From Dipteronia dyeriana (taxonomy: Eukaryota; Streptophyta; Magnoliopsida; Sapindales; Sapindaceae), in assembly GCA_032871835.1 (NCBI GenBank), contig CM065296.1, forward strand, positions 2,366,001-2,430,000: a stretch of DNA of 64,000 nucleotides. The letters run 5' to 3'. This document shows, piece by piece, positions 47,721-58,841 of this stretch. The stretch's first letter is position 1, and each line of letters begins with the position of its first letter. A program made the translations under genes and the position numbers. Under the pieces are notes generated by a model. That model worked only from the letters and a program-made list of their open reading frames with translations. It was not told where the DNA came from and did no database searches.

Positions 47721-49863
47721 TGATCGGGACACGTCGTTGCAGTATCGTCAAATATGAACATTTAAGTTCAGCCTCGCAAGGGTGCAAGTCACAAAGAATA
47801 GCACAGCGGCAAGCAAGGGATCGATCCACAGGGAGGTGAGATTCACAGATCGTCTCTAGTTCTAGCTATTATTACAACACTCTGAGCGGACTCGTGTGTT
47901 GCATGTGCGAAAAAGTGAATAATAATATAACTAAATAACTTATATAAATTATATATATAATGATAGATAGAATGGAGATATGCATGAAATGTGGTTACAC
48001 TAGAGAAACGACTCAACCGTGACAATCCTCATAATTACGCTCTAGACTCACCTAATCCTTAAATGTGCAAGTTTATCATAGGCTCGTATCCCTTTAATTA
48101 ATCTCTAATCTCTCTCGATGTCTCAGAGATAGTATCCATATATACCTGAAATCTCTCTCGAGCAATCCGGACAATATATATGAACCCATTAAGCACGTGG
48201 AATACAAATCAAATCCTATACGCTAGCCTAGTGGTGCTAGCACTTTCTAGTCAAGCATAGTGAATGTTTACCTAAGCATTGTCAAACGCGTCTCCTCTCG
48301 TTACATAGCATCTAACCATGGATCAATTACAAAGTGATCAATTAAGCAAAAGCTTTAAGCGTTCAAAACGTCCATATAACTACACAACACAAAAGAAATG
48401 TCGGTGGTCATTACTTCTAGGTCAAAGATTCGGTTTAGTCAACTCCCTAGGATGGCTAAACTTGGGAAACAAGTTTACCTAACAACTACATGCAATAATG
48501 TGATTGTTATATCATTAAGAACATTCAATTTAGATTAAAGGTTCATCCTCTTGATTAGGAAATTTTCCCACAATCGATTCATCACCCAATCCTGTCACGT
48601 GGATGGATTATCGTGTCTTAATACAAAGACCCATTAAGAACAAGGATATGAACCAATGTCAATTTAGCAACTAAAAGCCTGAACTGAAACTTTTTCTACT
48701 CTTTGGGGCTAAAATCCCTATTATTCAAATTACTCAATATATGGAATTTCAAGTCATCCATCAATCAATCAATCAACCAATCAACAATCATGGGTATCTA
48801 ATTTCTACTCTAAATTAAAACTACTCCTAAACCCAATCATGGACACATATTTATTTCTAACAATTCATACACATATATATCATATTAAGAGCATAAAAAC
48901 ACATATATCAAAGAGCAAAACAAAACCCAAAAGAATTTAAGAACAATCAATACATTTATTACACAAATGTAGGTTTACAATATCCCAAATTGGTGGAATA
49001 CATCAAAGAATACAAGAAATACAAAGAAATGAGTAAATAAGAGCAAACCCTTAAAGACAAGTCCTCCAAAGATGCTCCTAGCCTTCCTAGCTCGAATTTG
49101 GCTCCAATTCCTTTGTAATCTACTCTAAGATGGATGGAGGAAGTGTATAGTGGTGAGATGGAGATGTATGTGAGCTCCTATGGAGGAAAAACCTCCATAG
49201 GAGCAAGAGGTGAAATAAAATGGAAGAAGAAGAGAAGAGGTGTGAGAGGGCAAAATAGAGGAAGAGAGATCTGGAGAATAAGGAGAAAAGGGGGTATTTA
49301 TAGTGTGGGAGGTTAGGACAAGACTTTTGGGTGAAAAGATAAGAATATTCCTCTGAAAATGGCTGAAAAATACATTTCTGCCCAGATGTGCAGTAAAATG
49401 TGTTGTACGCATCAACACAGTGAAGTGCACATCACTTTTTGGAGCTTGCTGCCCTTCTACCCGGTACAAAACGCGGCTCGCAACTTGGTCTCGCGCGGTT
49501 GCGTACCGCACTTCTCTGCGCATCGTTACAAAAATGGTCATAACTTCCTTCAAAAATCTCAGAATTGCAATCTGTAATATGCGTTGAAAAGAGGACTACC
49601 TGGGCTTTCCGAAGACTGGTTATGGGAAACATAGTTCGATTGGAGGAGAGAGATATGACCTACCGAATTTGGGGTGTCTGCACAAGATATTCCAAATTCT
49701 GCCCTTTAACTTCCAAAACTCTTCAATAAAGCTCAAATACCTTCAGTAGGGAACATGTACCTACACAAGGCTCACAAACATATCAAATACCAAAATATAC
49801 TCGAAAACAAGAACAAAAGCTATAAAATGGGGGCCTCAAAAGGTATATAAATCGCTCCGATCA
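47721..49863 (-). mobile_element. Nested LTR-like insertion in integrase
   Basis: Ends TGATCGGGACACG (47721) and CTCCGATCA (49863) form a 7-bp inverted repeat TGATCGG/CCGATCA with the TG...CA rule. The flanks TTGTT (47716-47720) and CTGTT (49864-49868) are a TSD with one mismatch. Removing the insertion restores the integrase frame across the site. The 2,143-bp interior has no retroelement domain. A TATATAA lies 20 bp from the right end, so on the minus strand it may be a long solo LTR. The open frame at 49125-49553 is not recognised. Confidence 0.85.
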
Positions 49864-50220
49864 CTGTTCGGGAGGCTGCCAAATATCATTGGCGATCATT
49901 TGGCAAGCATTACAACTTTCTGAGCATCACTGTGAATATGAGAACAAAGAGGGCCGATAATAACCTTGTCTGAGTACCTTGTGTGCTAAACTTCTTCCCT
50001 CAGTATGGTTTCCACATACTGCGCCATGGATTTCCTATCGTATCTGATATGTATCTTTCTCTGATGCACATCTCTGGAGTGTTCAGGAAAACCCTCTTCT
50101 GTACAGTTCTTCTCCAATCAATATGTATCTTGTTGATCGGTATCTGATACATTTGGCTTCTAAGGGATCTTTCAGGAGTACACCTTCTTCCATGTATCTT
50201 TTTAGCTGATTCATCCAACT
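49864..50220 (-). pseudogene. Integrase N-terminal zinc-finger part
   Basis: Minus-strand segment with C-N-A-C-Q and IWQPPEQ ending at 49869, right at the nested insertion. This is the second half of the H2C2 finger. Upstream, 50000-50218 holds the linker after RNase H (SAKKIHGRRCTPERSL). Confidence 0.75.
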
Positions 50221-51320
50221 GTCTAACGGTGTTCAGATTTTTGAGACTTCAGAGTTTTTTGTCTCAATTATACTTGGTTTGAGAAGATGTGCAACCGGAA
50301 TAATTTTTGGCTTGATTGTGGTTGTTGATGATGCTAGTTTGGACAGAGTGTCTGCCTTTTCATTTTCTTCTCTAGATATCTGGACAATCCTATATTCCTT
50401 GAATTTTTGGAGTAGCTGTTTTGCTATGCCCAAATAAGCCATCATACATTTATCTCTGGCATGATACTCGTTTGAAACATGGTTGGCGACTATCTATAAG
50501 TCACTAAATATCTCAACATCACCTGCTCCGAGAGCTATGCAAACTCTAAGTCCTGCTAGCAATGCCTCATATTCGGCTTGGTTATTTGTTGCTTTGAAGT
50601 TGAATCTCATAGCACATTCAACATCAGCTCCTTCTGGGGTACATACCACGATCCCTGCCCCACTGCCATGAGTGTTCGAGGAACCATCAATATATAACCT
50701 CCATGGGAAACTCTTGCCCAACATCTTTTTTGCTTCCAGGTTTTGTTATGTGAATTTTGCTACGAAATCTGCCACTGGTTGGCCATTGAGTGATGTCTTA
50801 GGGATTTACTGGATATTGAATTCGCTCAGCTCAATTGCCGATTTAGTTAATCTTTCTGAAATTTTTGGCTTCTGTAAGATTTGCTTAAGTGAGCAATCGG
50901 TGAGAACCTGGATCGTATGAGCCTGAAAGTATGGCTTCAGCTTCCTTGCTGCCGAAACCAATGCTGGAGCCATTTTTTCTGCCCGTGAATACCTAGTTTC
51001 AGCTGGAAGAAGAGCCTTGCTAATGTAGTATACTAGCCTCTGTACTCTATCTTCTGTCTTGATTAGAACCGAGCTTGCCGATAGTTCCGTAATGGATAAA
51101 TACAAGTGGAGTATTCTTCCTTTATAGATTTTGAAAGGATGGGAGCCTGCCCTAAGTACTCTTTGATTTTCAAGAATGCCTGCTCGCACTCTTTACTCCA
51201 TTTGAGTCGTTTCCCCTTTTTGATCACTTTGAAAAAGGGAGCACATCTATCTGTGGCCTTTGAAATAAATCTGCCCAAGGAAGTTAAGTATCCTGTTAAG
51301 CATTGCACTTATTTTAGCGT
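50221..51320 (-). pseudogene. Dual RNase H of Tat element
   Basis: First RNase H, 50806-51308: ILHLYLSITELSASSVLI, VYYISKALLPAETRYSRAEK and TIQVLTDCSLKQIL. Second, archaeal-type RNase H, 50233-50724: RLYIDGSSNTHGSGAGIVV (catalytic Asp present), NNQAEYEALLAGLR (Glu) and VEIFSDL (Asp), then ENEKADTLSKLAS. The second domain keeps its catalytic residues but is broken by a stop at about 50494. Confidence 0.85.
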
Positions 51321-52130
51321 TCTTGGTGAAGTCAGTTTTTAAAGGGCCTGGATCTTCTTAGGGTTCACTTTGATTCCACTCTGGTGAACTTGGAAACCAA
51401 GGAACCTTCCTGAAAGGACCCCAAATAGGCATTTGTTCGGATTTAACTTCATCTGGTATCTCAACAAGACATTGAATATTTTTCACAGGTCTGAAGCATG
51501 TTCGTCTGCCGAGACACTTTTGGTTAACATGTCGTCTATGTAAACTTCCATGTTTCTTCCTCTTTGACGAGTAAAAATCCTATTGACCAATCTTTGGTAT
51601 GTTGCTCTAACATTTTTTAACCCAAAAGGCATTACTGTTTAACAGTATAAAAATTGATCGGTCGTGAATGTTGTTTTTTCTTCATCAGCATTATTCATTC
51701 GGATTTGATTGTATCCCAAGTAAGCGTGCATAAAACTAAGTAATTCATAGACTGATGTAGCATCGACCTGTTGTTCTATTCTCGGAAGTGGAAAACTGAT
51801 CCTTGTTCAGGTCCGTGAAGTCTACATATATTCTTCACTGGCCATTTTTCTTCTGGATCAGGACCACATTTCCTACCCACTGAGGGTAGCTGATTTCTTT
51901 GATCGACCCTTCAACGAGTAACTTCTCCACTTCCTGCTTAATTGCCTGACTTCTTTCAAGGTTAAATGACCTTCTCTTTTGTATTACTGGTTTCACATTT
52001 GGATCCACCGCCAAATGATGTGATATTATTCGGGCATCTCTCCCTACCATGTCTTCATGACTCCTAGCGAACAGATATTTGTATTCTCTAAGCAAATTAA
52101 TAAGGTCTTGCTTTACCTTTCCTTCTAAAT
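51321..52130 (-). pseudogene. Reverse transcriptase of Tat element
   Basis: 51835-52095 opens with LREYKYLFARSHEDMVG and continues with EVEKLLVEGSIKEISYPQWV and NVVLIQKKNG. The catalytic loop reads VYIDDMLTKSV near 51530-51550 with both Asp residues intact, unlike the older element at the window start. Stops and shifts occur between 51400 and 51835. Confidence 0.85.
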
Positions 52131-52339
52131 TGGCCCCAATTTTGATCTTTTTATATGGTTCATCTTATTTTAAGACTATCTCCGGTTATTCCCTTGGATC
52201 AAACTCGAACAACAGTGATTCCTGCTCTATCTGATTTGGTTGTGTTATAGTGCATACTTGCTCACTATTGTCTCTGTCTTTGTAAACCGAAAGATTAGCT
52301 CTTCTGGCCATCTCTTGAGATCACTTGATTACTTTTACA

Positions 52340-52720
52340 CCTCATTCAGTTGGGAATTTGATCATTAGAGCGTAGGTAGCCGTTACTGCCTTGGTTTTGT
52401 TCAAGAATGGTCGACCTAATAGCGTATTATAAGGCCAATTGTCCAGGTTCACCACTACAAAGTTGAGTAATACTGTTTTCTGACAAGGAGCTACTCCGAT
52501 TTTTACTGGCAGATTCGCTGTCCTGAGATACCTGACCTCGACTCCCCCGAATCCTCTGAGTGGGGTATGGATGCAAATCCTTCCGATCCAACCTAAGTTG
52601 ATCATAAACAGCCACATTGAGAATGTCTGTCAAACTGTCATTGTCTACTAAAATTCTTCTGACTTCTCTATGGCCAATTCTAGCACTTATGATGAGAGCG
52701 TCATTTGGTCGGACGTCGAT
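52340..52720 (-). pseudogene. Retroelement protease of Tat element
   Basis: Minus strand: VDNDSLTDILNVAVYDQL (normally DNGSS), then VEVRYLRTANLPVKIGVAP and WPYNTLLGRPFLNKTKAV. The active-site Gly and Ser are changed to D-S-L, and a frame break lies at about 52430-52620. Confidence 0.75.
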
Positions 52721-52859
52721 CCCATATGAATCGGCCTTCGTGAATATTATCGGGTTCTATCCTTCCTTTATTCTTTTCAGGTCTGGCTCGACGGAGTTGA
52801 CGTCAAAATTCTACCTTGCCTCCACCGCTTCTCAGTTTTCCTGAGTCCTCTTCCGGTTA

Positions 52860-54593
52860 CTTCTCCCAGCTGATGGTCCTCCGAATATAGTCTGTATCAC
52901 TTCATTTATCTTGGGACTGGCCTTTTTGTTCCGACAAGAATTATGGTCTCCCATTTTGGTTTTTTTACGAGTTTCTGACTTCTCATCTTTCTTTAGGATT
53001 ATATCTTGCTGATGTCCTTCCTGAATGAGAGTCTCTATATAGTCTCTAAGCTGGTAACATTTGGAAGTTTTGTGTACGGTTTCCTTATGGAACCTGCAAT
53101 ATTTTGTTGTATCTCACCGGGTAAATTGAGACTGCTGACGTGGCTTCTTCACCAGATTCTTTTCTTCTAGTATTGCTAGGATTTCTTCTTACTTTTTCCG
53201 GAGTGGGGTGTAGTTCGTATACTTCCCTCATAACTTTTCTGTGGTCAGATCAATATTATGTATGCTTCCCCAATCTTTTATTTTTCTTTGCCATTTCCTT
53301 TCTGTCTTCCTTTATGGTTCTGTACATTTGACTCGGTATCTTTTTGTTCAGGTCTCCCTCTATGCATGTAGCAACCTCTTGTTGCTAACTCCTCCTCCTC
53401 GGCTAATGCATATCCTCCAGCCATATCCATCATGTCTGCATATCTCGTTAATCGGGATCTCCTTAAGTCGAAGGATAGTCACCCGTTTTGTAAGTTATTT
53501 GTGAATGCAACAATTATTACTTTGTCCTTTGCACTACCGATTTCTGAGACCGCTTGACAGTAAGCGACTGAATTTTTCATGTGCACATTGCCTAGGAATT
53601 GTCTTGAAAAACTTCTGCTCAATTCGTTGAAACTCCCAATACTTGCAGGGGGTAATCTTCCGAACCATCTCGAGCCTGTGTCTCCTAGAGTTCGTGGAAA
53701 ATTGAGACACAACACTGGGCCATAGCGCTTTTATATCGTCTGACGTGTTCTTTAGGATATGTATCCTTCTTGAACTGTTCCACGTGTGGTATCCTGAACC
53801 TTTTTGGGAAGAGGGTTCGCAGGATGTCCCTGGTAAAAGGGCTGTCAGATTCATCGTCAGACAATTCATTGTATCCGTACTGCCTGATCAATGCATCCAT
53901 TTGGTGTCTGTTATTCTCAACTTCCTGGGTCAGGCTCCTAATCACGATATCTCTATCGCCCACCAGTTCTCCTTGATGGTCAACCCGTTGCGTGACCGTC
54001 ATACCTGTCACCATCTCCTCTTCATCTTGAACCCGAGCCTCATGAGCTAGCCCCTATAAGCGTATGGTCTTGCAGCGACTTTTATGATGGTGTCGATCAC
54101 TATCCTCCGATGATGGTGATCGATCTCAATATCGGTCATATTTACGGTGCCTATCATGACCCATCTGACTGTGGCTTTGCCTCTTGCGTGGCCGTTCTTC
54201 TATGAGCGTTTCATGATCCTTGCCTTGATTGTGTGCCGTACCCCTCATCTGGTTAATTGGGCTTGAGTATCTAACGGCTACTGGTACATCTGGTCCCGGC
54301 CCAACTATAGCCGATCGGAGCCTAGGAGTTGGTGGAGGACTTGGCATGTGTGCTTGTCCTGTAGCCAATAGGTCTACTCTTTCCCTTGTCGCGTCCGTCA
54401 ATAGTTGTTGCAATGCATCGCGAAAATGACGTGCTATGTCTTCGCTGGTAGGAGGGATTTGTTGGATACCAGCCAAGGGTGCTGGTTGGTTCCTGGTGGT
54501 TATAGTGGGATCTCGTGTGTTCCCGCCTATATGAGCATTATCTGGAGATTTTCGGATATCCTTGGAGCTGTCTTTGCTTCCGCTACCAGCCAT
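52860..54593 (-). pseudogene. gag of Tat element
   Basis: The ATG at 54593 (MAGSGSKDSSKDIRKSPDNA) starts 50 bp inside the primer site. A Pro-rich and basic N-terminal segment (54126-54593) precedes the core at 53479-54014: RFRIPHVEQFKKDTYPKEHV, then GSRWFGRLPPASIGSFNELS and FSRQFLGNVHMK. The degenerate knuckle (FHKETVHKTSKCYQLRDYIE) is near 53030-53095. At least one frameshift (53685-53715) and several stops are present. Confidence 0.85.
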
Positions 54594-54619
54594 TGCTTAA
54601 TCAGATCGAAAGTTCGACC

Positions 54620-54637
54620 CCTCGCCTTCTAGCGCCA
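54620..54637 (-). other. Primer binding site of Tat element
   Basis: Minus strand TGGCGCTAGAAGGCGAGG, starting two bases inside the LTR end. The tRNA was not identified with certainty. Confidence 0.7.
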
Positions 54638-54639
54638 AT

Positions 54640-55503
54640 TGTTGACATCGATTTCTCGATGGATGAGAAAGTCAACAACGTTGAATTTTGTTATAACTTG
54701 TCAAAAGAGAAAGAGAAAGAGAAAGAGAATGTAATGTGAATAATAACGAGACGAGTTTACGTGGTAAAACTCCAATGATCGGAGAAACGTCAACGGGTGG
54801 CTGAATACGCAACCAAGCCAAATTCACTATTTAAATGGAGAATTACACCACTCGATCTCTTTTGCCTCTCTCTTGTAGTGGTTTTTCCTGTATACACCTT
54901 CTATATATTCTAACAATGAGATTGTGGGTCTATTTATACATGCAAAGAACCCTAATCCTTGTTGTACAAGTAAGGAAAAGAATTTGTATTATGATTGGTT
55001 GCTTGTTGGAGTAGTCTTTATCTTCTTTCCTATGTTGGAGATCCTTTGAGTTGAATCTGAATCTTTGTGAGACTCTAATTGTACAATTTGATTTAGGATT
55101 TACATTCCGAATCGACATGCAATCTTCTAGAATAACTGAATTATTGTTTGATTTGGAATCTGTTTCCTCCTCAGAGTTTTATTTTTCTAGAAACTCTTTT
55201 CGATACGAATGTCTTGCGTATTTGAGCATGACTCTTGGTTCACCCACGTGTGAATCGTGTACTAGATTTCTTTATTCGGGTTTCCCATATTGTCCCGAGT
55301 AAAGCATAATGTGCTAAGTACTCTGTCCCGAGTAGGACACAACGTACCGAATACCCTTGTTTAGACTTACTCGGGTTTTTATTCCTTTGTGATGTCTTGA
55401 AATGTATCTTCTAGATGCCAGCTCAGATTCCCATTTGGCAATTTTTCAAGGTATTCTCCTACCTTTAAGTGACATGTACATTCGAAAAAGTATACATATA
55501 ACA
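54640..55503 (-). repeat. 5' LTR of Tat element
   Basis: 864 bp, closely similar to 42174-43049. It contains TTTATACATGCA and other AT-rich promoter-like sequence. Confidence 0.95.
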
Positions 55504-55508
55504 CATTG

Positions 55509-56461
55509 TAATCGGTATAAATTATAATCTGACTATCTTATCATTTTTGTTACGATAATGCTGTATATACAAAAAAAAAGAGTATTCTTGACAACATTAT
55601 TCAAGAATAAAAAATATTTTTTTTTTCGACCCAAAAACATTCCTTCACGATACTTTATTTTTGACCATGATTTTCATCAATAATAACGACCATGAAATTC
55701 ATCGATAATACTCATTGATATTTTATTTTTGACCATGACATGCATTATTTTCGAAGGCAAAGGCTATTGAATATATTCTCCTTATCCCGTTTTCGTAACA
55801 TTTTTGACGACCTCTTTCATCTATCTCCAACAAATTCCCCCCCTCGGAAATAATTTAATTCCGATGAATGGTTAGAAACGAGTTATTTTTCATGATATCA
55901 TTTCCGATGGAGACCGACGACCTTTTCCTATCAGAATTGAGTATTTCCGAGGACATTTTAACTTTTTTCTATGGTTTTTGACACTCGGAGAAGACCCTAT
56001 TTGTTGTAGAGTAGGAAACGGTCGACATTAATATTTAAGCACTCTAACTTTAACACACTTATTATCCTAATAATTCAGCTGAATCTTGGGCCTGGAGACT
56101 GGAGTTCACAGTAGCCACCAGACTTACAATCAGCAGTGGGAGCAAAGTTCAAACTACTAATAATCAGTTCATGGTTATTTTCATACTACTTTTGACGGTT
56201 AAAAGATGTGTCCAGATTCATGCATTATATATATATGTATAATATTAAACCTTTTGATGTCAATGTAACGTTTAGTATAGGATTCTAAGAATGTTAGCTT
56301 CGAATGGCGATTTGGTAATTTGGGTTTTTCCAGACATTACAACAATCTACTATTAGGACTGAGGAGGGAAACAAGAAATTGTCTTGTGGGATGGAAATGA
56401 TAACTCCTGATCCAGCCAAGCCCATTAAGAAGCACAGTAAAGTTCGAAGCCCAACCTCAGC
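55509..56461. other. Spacer upstream of first intact protease
   Basis: Contains repeated ATTTTTGACCATGA and CATCGATAATA-type segments at about 55660-55750. No gene recognised. Confidence 0.5.
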
Positions 56462-56657
56462 TGACGTGCCCGGGCACGTCACGGATAACATACTGACGTA
56501 CCGAACACGTCACAACAGATGCGTGTTGAGGGCAGAGCAGAGAACCGTTAAATATTCAATTATTTTTTTTAACTGGACAGACTTTTATACAAAAATAAAT
56601 AAGCCCATTCACAGGCCCATTAGAATTTCACGCCCACGGGCCACTTCATCTGACGTG
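56462..56657. promoter_or_regulatory. TGACGT (bZIP/TGA) site cluster with 20-bp palindrome
   Basis: A perfect palindrome, TGACGTGCCCGGGCACGTCA, lies at 56462-56481. A second inverted TGACGT...ACGTCA pair is at 56494-56512, and a further TGACGTG at 56651. They lie about 200-400 bp upstream of the TATA box at 56858. TGACG is the core of as-1 elements bound by TGA bZIP factors. ACGT-containing variants are bound by other bZIPs, including those of the unfolded protein response. Not found upstream of the paralog at 61460. Confidence 0.6.
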
Positions 56658-56857
56658 CCAACTCCCTACTGCGGTTCTTATTTCCTGCCAATGCCGTCGC
56701 GCCACGTAGGTATATTCTACTGGTCTGTGTGGGACCCGCAATGAATATGGAGAAAACGTTATCAACACAGCAATCGATAATATTCTCAAATAATGGAGAC
56801 CCAGTGGCAACTTTTTCCATTTTTTTTTTTTTTAGATTCATCTATCAGTCATTTGCT

Positions 56858-56866
56858 TATATAAAG
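56858..56866 (+). promoter_or_regulatory. TATA box of first intact protease
   Basis: TATATAAAG, 56 bp before the ATG. It lies in the block CATTTGCTTATATAAAGC, continuing TAGCCAATA, which is conserved upstream of the paralog at 61386. Confidence 0.75.
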
Positions 56867-56921
56867 CTAGCCAATAATATAGTCACATTATTATTGAGCA
56901 TATTGAGAATTGGGGCCAGCA

Positions 56922-58841
56922 ATGGCCATTTTCCTTCAAGCTTCTCTTCTTGTTTTATCGCTTCTCAGTTCTTCAGAGAACACTTGTAGTGCCAAAGAGA
57001 CTCGTGAGCACCCTCATAACCACATTGTTTCAGTCTCTTCTTTATTACCATCTACTGTTTGCAACCGCTCCAGCAAAGGTTGTATAGTTTACTGATTATT
57101 AGTACTTACATTATTACTATGTATAGTGAAATTAATTAACTTAAATTTGTTTCAAAACTAGATTTGAATATCTAATTATGTATTTACTTTAATGACATAT
57201 TATCTCCTTTTCATCTAAATTTTAAATTAGTTTAGATTTGTTCCATTTTTTTTTTGTTTTATACAGGTAACTGTTTCATTTAAATTCAATTACTTTTAAA
57301 CATAACTATGAGAGAATCGGGAATCGGGAATCATAGTCACATTTTTCATGTACTTATCAAATAACTTGATTAGATAGATATACAAATATTCTCCATGAGT
57401 TCTTACTAAAAGTTGTATTCATGTTGGATTGTTGGTGCTATTTCAGTTTCGAGCACAGGTTATCTAGAATTAGTACACAAGCATGGACCATGCTCTGAAC
57501 TGAAACAAGGGAAAGCAAACACTCCCTCTTGGTCCGAAATTCTACTCAAAGATCAAGCCCGAGTTCACTCAATTAACTCCAGGCAGCGTAGTTACAGGAA
57601 TTCAGACGAAAATCATCAGTTGAAGCAGACAGAATCCACCAACTTCCTCTTCGGCTATGACCAATCAATCGGGTTAGGTGAATACTACGCAAAGGTAGAT
57701 ATCGGCACACCAGGACAGTCTGTTTATGTGATTTTAGATACAGGTAGCGACATAACCTGGATTCAATGCAAGCCATGCTCAGTACAATGCTTTAAACAAC
57801 CCGGTCCAATCTTCGATCCATCCAAGTCTTCATCACACACTACCCTTCCTTGCAAATCCTCCAGATGCAATCTACTCTCTGCTTCAAGTAATTATTTTTT
57901 TCACTATACATATTCAAAATTAACGATTTCCAAATTATTGTAATTAAATCAAGAAACCTTATAAACATGCAGGGCCACCGCATGAACAAGGTTGCATATC
58001 TGATAAGTGCACATACAGTTCTGATTATGCTGATGGTTCTTTCACTCACGGATTCTTTGTGCAAGACAAGTTAACATTTCCATCATCCGACAGCAAATCC
58101 AAAGTTATTGTAAATAACTATTTGCTTGGATGTGGCCAAAACAACAGTAACGCCGGAGGTCCCAAAATAGGAGTAATCGGACTCAGCCGAGCTCCGATAT
58201 CTTTCTTATATCAAACGGCCCCGAAATTCAAAAAATACTTCTCATACTGTTTTCCTTCAGATTCCAGCTCCACTGGATACATAACTTTTGGTAAACCAGA
58301 TGATCTCAATAACAAACACATCAAATTCACACCAATTCCAACTACTCCCCTACAATCACAATTCTACGAAGTTGTTGTAACTGGGATCAGCGTAGCTGGA
58401 AAAAAATTACCCATCAAGAGTTCTGTTTTCTCTAGAGGGGGTGCAGTAGTTGATTCTGGCACGGTGTTTACTCTGCTGCCACCACAGGCTTTTGCGGCTC
58501 TGAGATCAGCTTTTCGCAAAGAAATGGCTGGTTACAAGTTGTTGGCAACAGCAACAGCATCTAATGGGATTATTATTGATAGAACTTGTTATGATTTTAG
58601 CAGTTACAAAACTGTTGTGTTACCAAAAATTTCGTTTTTCTTTGAAGGTGGAGCTGAGTTGGAGGTGGACGCAAAGGGGATTTTTCTTTCGCGTGATCAT
58701 GGCAAGGAAATGTGTTTAGCGTTTACTTCAACTGCAGAAGGAGAAGTTGCTATTTTGGGAAATATCATGCAACGATCGGTCCAGGTGGTGTATGATGTTG
58801 ATGGTGGAAGGGTTGGGTTTGGTCCTGGTTCTTGTACTTAG
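56922..58841 (+). CDS. Nepenthesin-type aspartic protease (AED1-like), 488 aa
   Basis: An intact A1B pepsin-like endopeptidase, coded by exons 56922-57078, 57447-57887 and 57973-58841 (both introns phase 1, GT-AG). Residues 1-24 are a signal peptide (MAIFLQASLLVLSLL, cleavage near CSA), so it is secreted or vacuolar. The propeptide includes VSSLLPSTVCNRS and LELVHKHGPCS (HGPCS at 65-69), the signature of the group that includes Arabidopsis AED1. Catalytic Asp150 is in DTGSDITW and Asp360 in VDSGTVF. Cys-rich nepenthesin insert follows the first site; family ending LGNIMQRSVQVVYD is present. The ATG at 56922 gives the signal peptide; an upstream in-frame TTG is not needed. Length fits the family (about 450-490 aa). 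Function in extracellular protein turnover or defence is inferred from the family. Confidence 0.92.

Larger units (their letters stand above)
42174..55503 (-). mobile_element. Complete 13.3-kb Tat-type Ty3/gypsy element
   Basis: Flanked by the 5-bp TSD CATTG (42169-42173 and 55504-55508). LTRs at 42174-43049 and 54640-55503, both TGTTGACATCG to TATAACA. On the minus strand the order is primer site, gag, protease, RT, RNase H, second RNase H, integrase, then an opposite-strand spliced gene, polypurine tract and 3' LTR. The two RNase H domains and antisense gene place it in the Tat lineage. All genes carry stops or shifts. An LTR-type insertion (47721-49863) interrupts integrase. Confidence 0.95.

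Noticed and set aside
49125..49553. 142-residue open frame in the nested LTR-like insertion
   Set aside because: Not a retroelement domain; compositionally biased (S, H, T, F). Noted only as part of the insertion.
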